Below are positions 57,002 through 59,510 of a stretch of DNA of 59,510 nucleotides, one piece after another; position 1 is the first letter of the stretch, and every line of letters starts with the position of its first letter. The stretch lies in NCBI GenBank assembly GCA_036387255.1, contig DASVUC010000182.1, forward strand, positions 1 through 59,510, in the 5' to 3' direction. The DNA comes from DASVUC01 sp036387255. GTDB lineage: Bacteria; Planctomycetota; Phycisphaerae; Tepidisphaerales; Tepidisphaeraceae. A program made the position numbers and the translations under genes. Below the pieces are notes generated by a model, which saw nothing but the letters and a program-made list of their open reading frames with translations, was not told the DNA's origin and ran no database searches.

Positions 57002-59510
57002 CTAAGACTGGCGAGTCTGCCGCTCGCGCCTGGCGCCGGATGGCACCAACATGGGCAGCAGCAGAAAAATCGTCCCCAACAGGCACGATCCCACGCCAAT
57101 CGCCATCGCCACCCCCAGCGAGCGAATCGCCGGCACCGACGTCGTCACCAGTGAGACAAAACCCAGGAACGTCGAAGCCGCGCACAGGATCACTGCTTGA
57201 ACCGCCGGCGCGATGTCGTCCGCTGATCCGCGATCGCCGCTCAGGCGCTTTCGCGCCAGGTGTACGAGGAAGATCCCGTAATCGACATCAATCCCGATCA
57301 GCAGCGGTAGGGCGGCGAGGTTGATGATGTTCAGCTTCTGCCCTGTCACGCGCATGAACGCGAGCAATGTAAGCATGCCAAATACCGTCGGCACCAGCGC
57401 CAGCGCCGTCGCCTTGATGTGCCGAAAGTGCAGCGCGAGATAAAGGGCAACGATGCCGATCGCGATCAGGAGCAATCGCGGCAGCTCGCGCTGGATCGTA
57501 CCTTCCGCGCTTCGCCCGAGAACCGCCATGCCCGTCAGCGTTGCGCCGGGAAGATCTGCAATCGCGCCTTCGACCGCCAGCACCGCTCGGTCCCGCACGT
57601 CGCGCTGATCAGCGTTCCCCTTCAGCGACAACAGCATGACCGATTCCGTCGGCGGCGACTGCTTCGTCGCATTGCGCGGCAGAATCGCGCTGGCCAGCGT
57701 CGGATATTCCAGCAGCGCCGTCACATCCGGCGCCACGCTGCGCGTCAGCAGGTGATTCAAGAAACCCACGTAAGGCTCGAAGCGCTCCGCATCAAAGGCG
57801 CTGGCGGATGCAACCGCTTGAAAATCATCCGTCACACGCTTCGCATACTCCGGTCCTGTGGCGGCAACACGCGCCGAAGCCAGTGCCGGATCAGGCACCA
57901 GCGCCGCAAGCCCGAATGCGCCCGACACCCCCGCCGATCGTACCGCGTCCATCTCCAGCCTCCGCTGCACCTGATGTGCCAGCGTCACAAGCGCGGCAGG
58001 GGAGTCGGCGCGAAGGTACACGATAAGCGATCCCGGCGACCCCCCGAACTTCGCCGCCAGCTCCCGCTGAGCATCCAGAGGCGCATTCGGCCGCGGATGC
58101 ATCACCGTCAGGTCTGATTCCATCGGCAGCCAGTCGCGCTGACACACGAGCACCATCGCCGCAGCGAAGACAACAAACGCAGTAGAACCAATAGACAGCA
58201 CCCGCCGCCTTTGCAAAACCTCGAGCAGCCCGTTCACATCAAGGCGTGACGAAGCGGCAGGAGCGCCCTCTTTCGTGCGCCGGTCTGACAGCACCAGCAG
58301 CGCCGGCAACACGAACAGGCTCCCCAGAAATGCCCCCATCAACCCGAGTGCTCCCAGTAGCGCGAAATCTCGCAGCGCCGGCACGTCCGACCACCCAATC
58401 GCCAGGAACCCGATCACGCTCGTGAACCACGCCGCGAAGATCGCCGGTCCCACCTGCACCGTTGTCTGCGCCGCCGCCTCCCGCGAACTGCTGCCCGCGC
58501 CGCGAAAACTGTCGTAGTGCGAAATGAATTGAATCGAGTAATCGATCCCCATCCCCGCCAAAATCCCGCCGATAACCGCCGCCATCGGCGTCAGCGTCGG
58601 CAGAACACCGGCGTAGATCCCGAAGCCATAAAGCACGCCCAACGCGATCGGCCCGAACGCGAGCAGGAACAGCCGAATCCCGCGCCGATACGCAATCAGA
58701 AACAGCACCTGGAGCAGCACCACCGACCCAGTGACCGTCTCGATCATGTCGCGGCGAATCCCCGCCTCCGCCGCCGTCGCAATCGCGTACGAGCCTGTGA
58801 GCTGAATCTTCAACCCATCACTGTTCACGCGCTGCGCGATCCGGTCGACCTCGCGGGTCAGCTTCTTCGCGAACTCCATGTCGCTCGGCGGTCGCTTGCC
58901 GCTGATGCGGATGATGATCGTCCTCCCATCCGGTGAGACGAAAGCATCGGTTCCGGTAAACGTCTGAAACGGCCTCGACGCCGCCAGCTTTGTCAGCACG
59001 AACTCGTGCAGGCGCAGCGGGTCCTGCAAGAACGCCTTCGCCAGTGCCTGCGCCGCCGGCCCGGGCGCCGCCATCAGCGCCTCGTTCTGGCTGAACTGCT
59101 TCTCCATCTCCGGCCGCGTCAGACGCTGCTTCGCCTGCTCAAAGGCCGCATCGTCAAGGTAAAACAGTCCATTCGGAACCAGCACCTTCTTGAAGTAATC
59201 CTGCGTCTTCTCATCCGCGCGATAGGTGACCGATTCCACGACCGCCGCCGCATCACTCGACGCGCCGATCTCCCGCTCCAGCCGCTGCGCAAACGCAACC
59301 AGCGGCGCAACGTCAGGCGCTTCCGTTTGATCCGGCCTCGATGCCATCACGATCAACTCTTCTGCCGCCGCGAATCGCTCCAGCACGCGCAGCATCGCCT
59401 CGCCAGCCGGATCGTTCCGCGGAAACAGCGGCGCCAACGACGTATCCGCATGCAGCCGAGTCACCGCCAGCCCGCTCGCCACCGCCAGCAGCAGCGCCAG
59501 GAGCAAAGTC
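57002..59510 (-). CDS. MMPL/RND-family exporter, N-terminus cut by the window edge
   Basis: At least 835 residues; the frame is open to the edge with no ATG, so the first few residues (and the start codon) lie outside. The sequence enters at the first membrane helix (LLALLLAVASGLAVTRL). A periplasmic domain is near 25-230. A five- or six-helix block follows at about 235-410, including AVIGGILAGMGIDYSIQFIS, the SSD-like motif. A second helix block ends the protein, with LPLLIGIDVDYGIFLVHLAR near 735. The Asp residues in helix 4 and helix 10 relay protons. It resembles the HpnN-type and other lipid-exporting MMPL proteins. Cargo unknown. Confidence 0.88.
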   Translation of the reverse strand, partial: TLLLALLLAVASGLAVTRLHADTSLAPLFPRNDPAGEAMLRVLERFAAAEELIVMASRPDQTEAPDVAPLVAFAQRLEREIGASSDAAAVVESVTYRADEKTQDYFKKVLVPNGLFYLDDAAFEQAKQRLTRPEMEKQFSQNEALMAAPGPAAQALAKAFLQDPLRLHEFVLTKLAASRPFQTFTGTDAFVSPDGRTIIIRISGKRPPSDMEFAKKLTREVDRIAQRVNSDGLKIQLTGSYAIATAAEAGIRRDMIETVTGSVVLLQVLFLIAYRRGIRLFLLAFGPIALGVLYGFGIYAGVLPTLTPMAAVIGGILAGMGIDYSIQFISHYDSFRGAGSSSREAAAQTTVQVGPAIFAAWFTSVIGFLAIGWSDVPALRDFALLGALGLMGAFLGSLFVLPALLVLSDRRTKEGAPAASSRLDVNGLLEVLQRRRVLSIGSTAFVVFAAAMVLVCQRDWLPMESDLTVMHPRPNAPLDAQRELAAKFGGSPGSLIVYLRADSPAALVTLAHQVQRRLEMDAVRSAGVSGAFGLAALVPDPALASARVAATGPEYAKRVTDDFQAVASASAFDAERFEPYVGFLNHLLTRSVAPDVTALLEYPTLASAILPRNATKQSPPTESVMLLSLKGNADQRDVRDRAVLAVEGAIADLPGATLTGMAVLGRSAEGTIQRELPRLLLIAIGIVALYLALHFRHIKATALALVPTVFGMLTLLAFMRVTGQKLNIINLAALPLLIGIDVDYGIFLVHLARKRLSGDRGSADDIAPAVQAVILCAASTFLGFVSLVTTSVPAIRSLGVAMAIGVGSCLLGTIFLLLPMLVPSGARRERQTRQS

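Noticed and set aside
1..59510. CRISPR arrays, rRNA operons and transposase genes
   Set aside because: I looked for regularly spaced repeats, rRNA signatures and transposase motifs and saw none.

Overview
The window looks like chromosomal DNA of a planctomycete, probably of the Phycisphaerae/Tepidisphaera type. The marker genes pointing there are two PEP-CTERM surface proteins, a DUF1800/DUF1501 gene pair, a secreted sulfatase, a Tat-exported Gfo/Idh/MocA oxidoreductase, a fused SecD-SecF, and a Sua5/YrdC domain fused to a low-molecular-weight phosphatase. GC is high and most neighbouring genes are unrelated housekeeping functions. No rRNA, CRISPR array, transposase or integrase gene is visible.

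Layout. 1-5.3 kb: yajC, fused secDF and a LysM protein on the plus strand. 5.3-11.9 kb: a non-coding gap ending in a plus-strand terminator, then a minus-strand run (squalene-cyclase-like repeat protein, sulfatase, polyprenyl diphosphate synthase, cupin-like protein, BaiN-type flavoprotein). 11.9-14.0 kb: a 2-kb insertion at the 3' end of tRNA-Ala(GGC) carrying a PIN-domain gene and a frameshifted HTH gene, with GGGAACA repeats near both ends. 14-22 kb: MscS channel, aldo/keto reductase, Gly/Ser lipoprotein, and a polyamine pair (speA, aguA) split by a VapBC-like toxin-antitoxin pair. 22-34.6 kb: superoxide dismutase, PEP-CTERM protein, VOC dioxygenase, small membrane proteins, LolA-like lipoprotein, HAD phosphatase, TsaC-phosphatase fusion, rpiB, K+ transporter, hisI, GNAT, pgk, glycosyltransferase. 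34.6-47.7 kb: rpe, Gfo/Idh, a second PEP-CTERM protein with a broken signal peptide, pheA, ispD, tRNA-Ile(GAT), SNF2 helicase, a second Gfo/Idh protein and a second aldo/keto reductase. 47.7-49.8 kb: a second 1.9-kb insertion, at the 3' end of tRNA-Thr(CGT), carrying a response regulator and a histidine kinase. 49.9-59.5 kb: hybrid histidine kinase, histone-H1-like protein, lipoprotein, tyrA, DUF1800 and DUF1501 proteins, apt, and an MMPL/RND exporter cut by the window edge.

The most notable observation is the pair of tRNA-bounded cassettes. Each is about 1.9-2.0 kb, each is flanked by a direct repeat of the tRNA 3' end (16 bp with one mismatch at tRNA-Ala; 21 bp exact, ending at the last tRNA base, at tRNA-Thr), each carries two regulatory or toxin-like genes, and neither encodes a recombinase. 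In the tRNA-Ala cassette, GGGAACA repeats lie 60-110 bp inside both ends, as arm-type integrase sites do. The reading proposed here is that these are small integrase-less tRNA-targeted elements mobilised in trans; this is inference from sequence layout.

Other working links: pheA and tyrA cover the phenylalanine and tyrosine branches; speA and aguA give the first two steps from arginine towards putrescine; rpe, rpiB and pgk are central carbon genes; yajC and secDF are the Sec accessory complex. The three tRNA genes have clear sigma-70-like promoters (TTGACA or TTGAAC, 16-17 bp spacer, TAAAGT/TAAAAT/TAAGAT), which sets the local promoter consensus used elsewhere.
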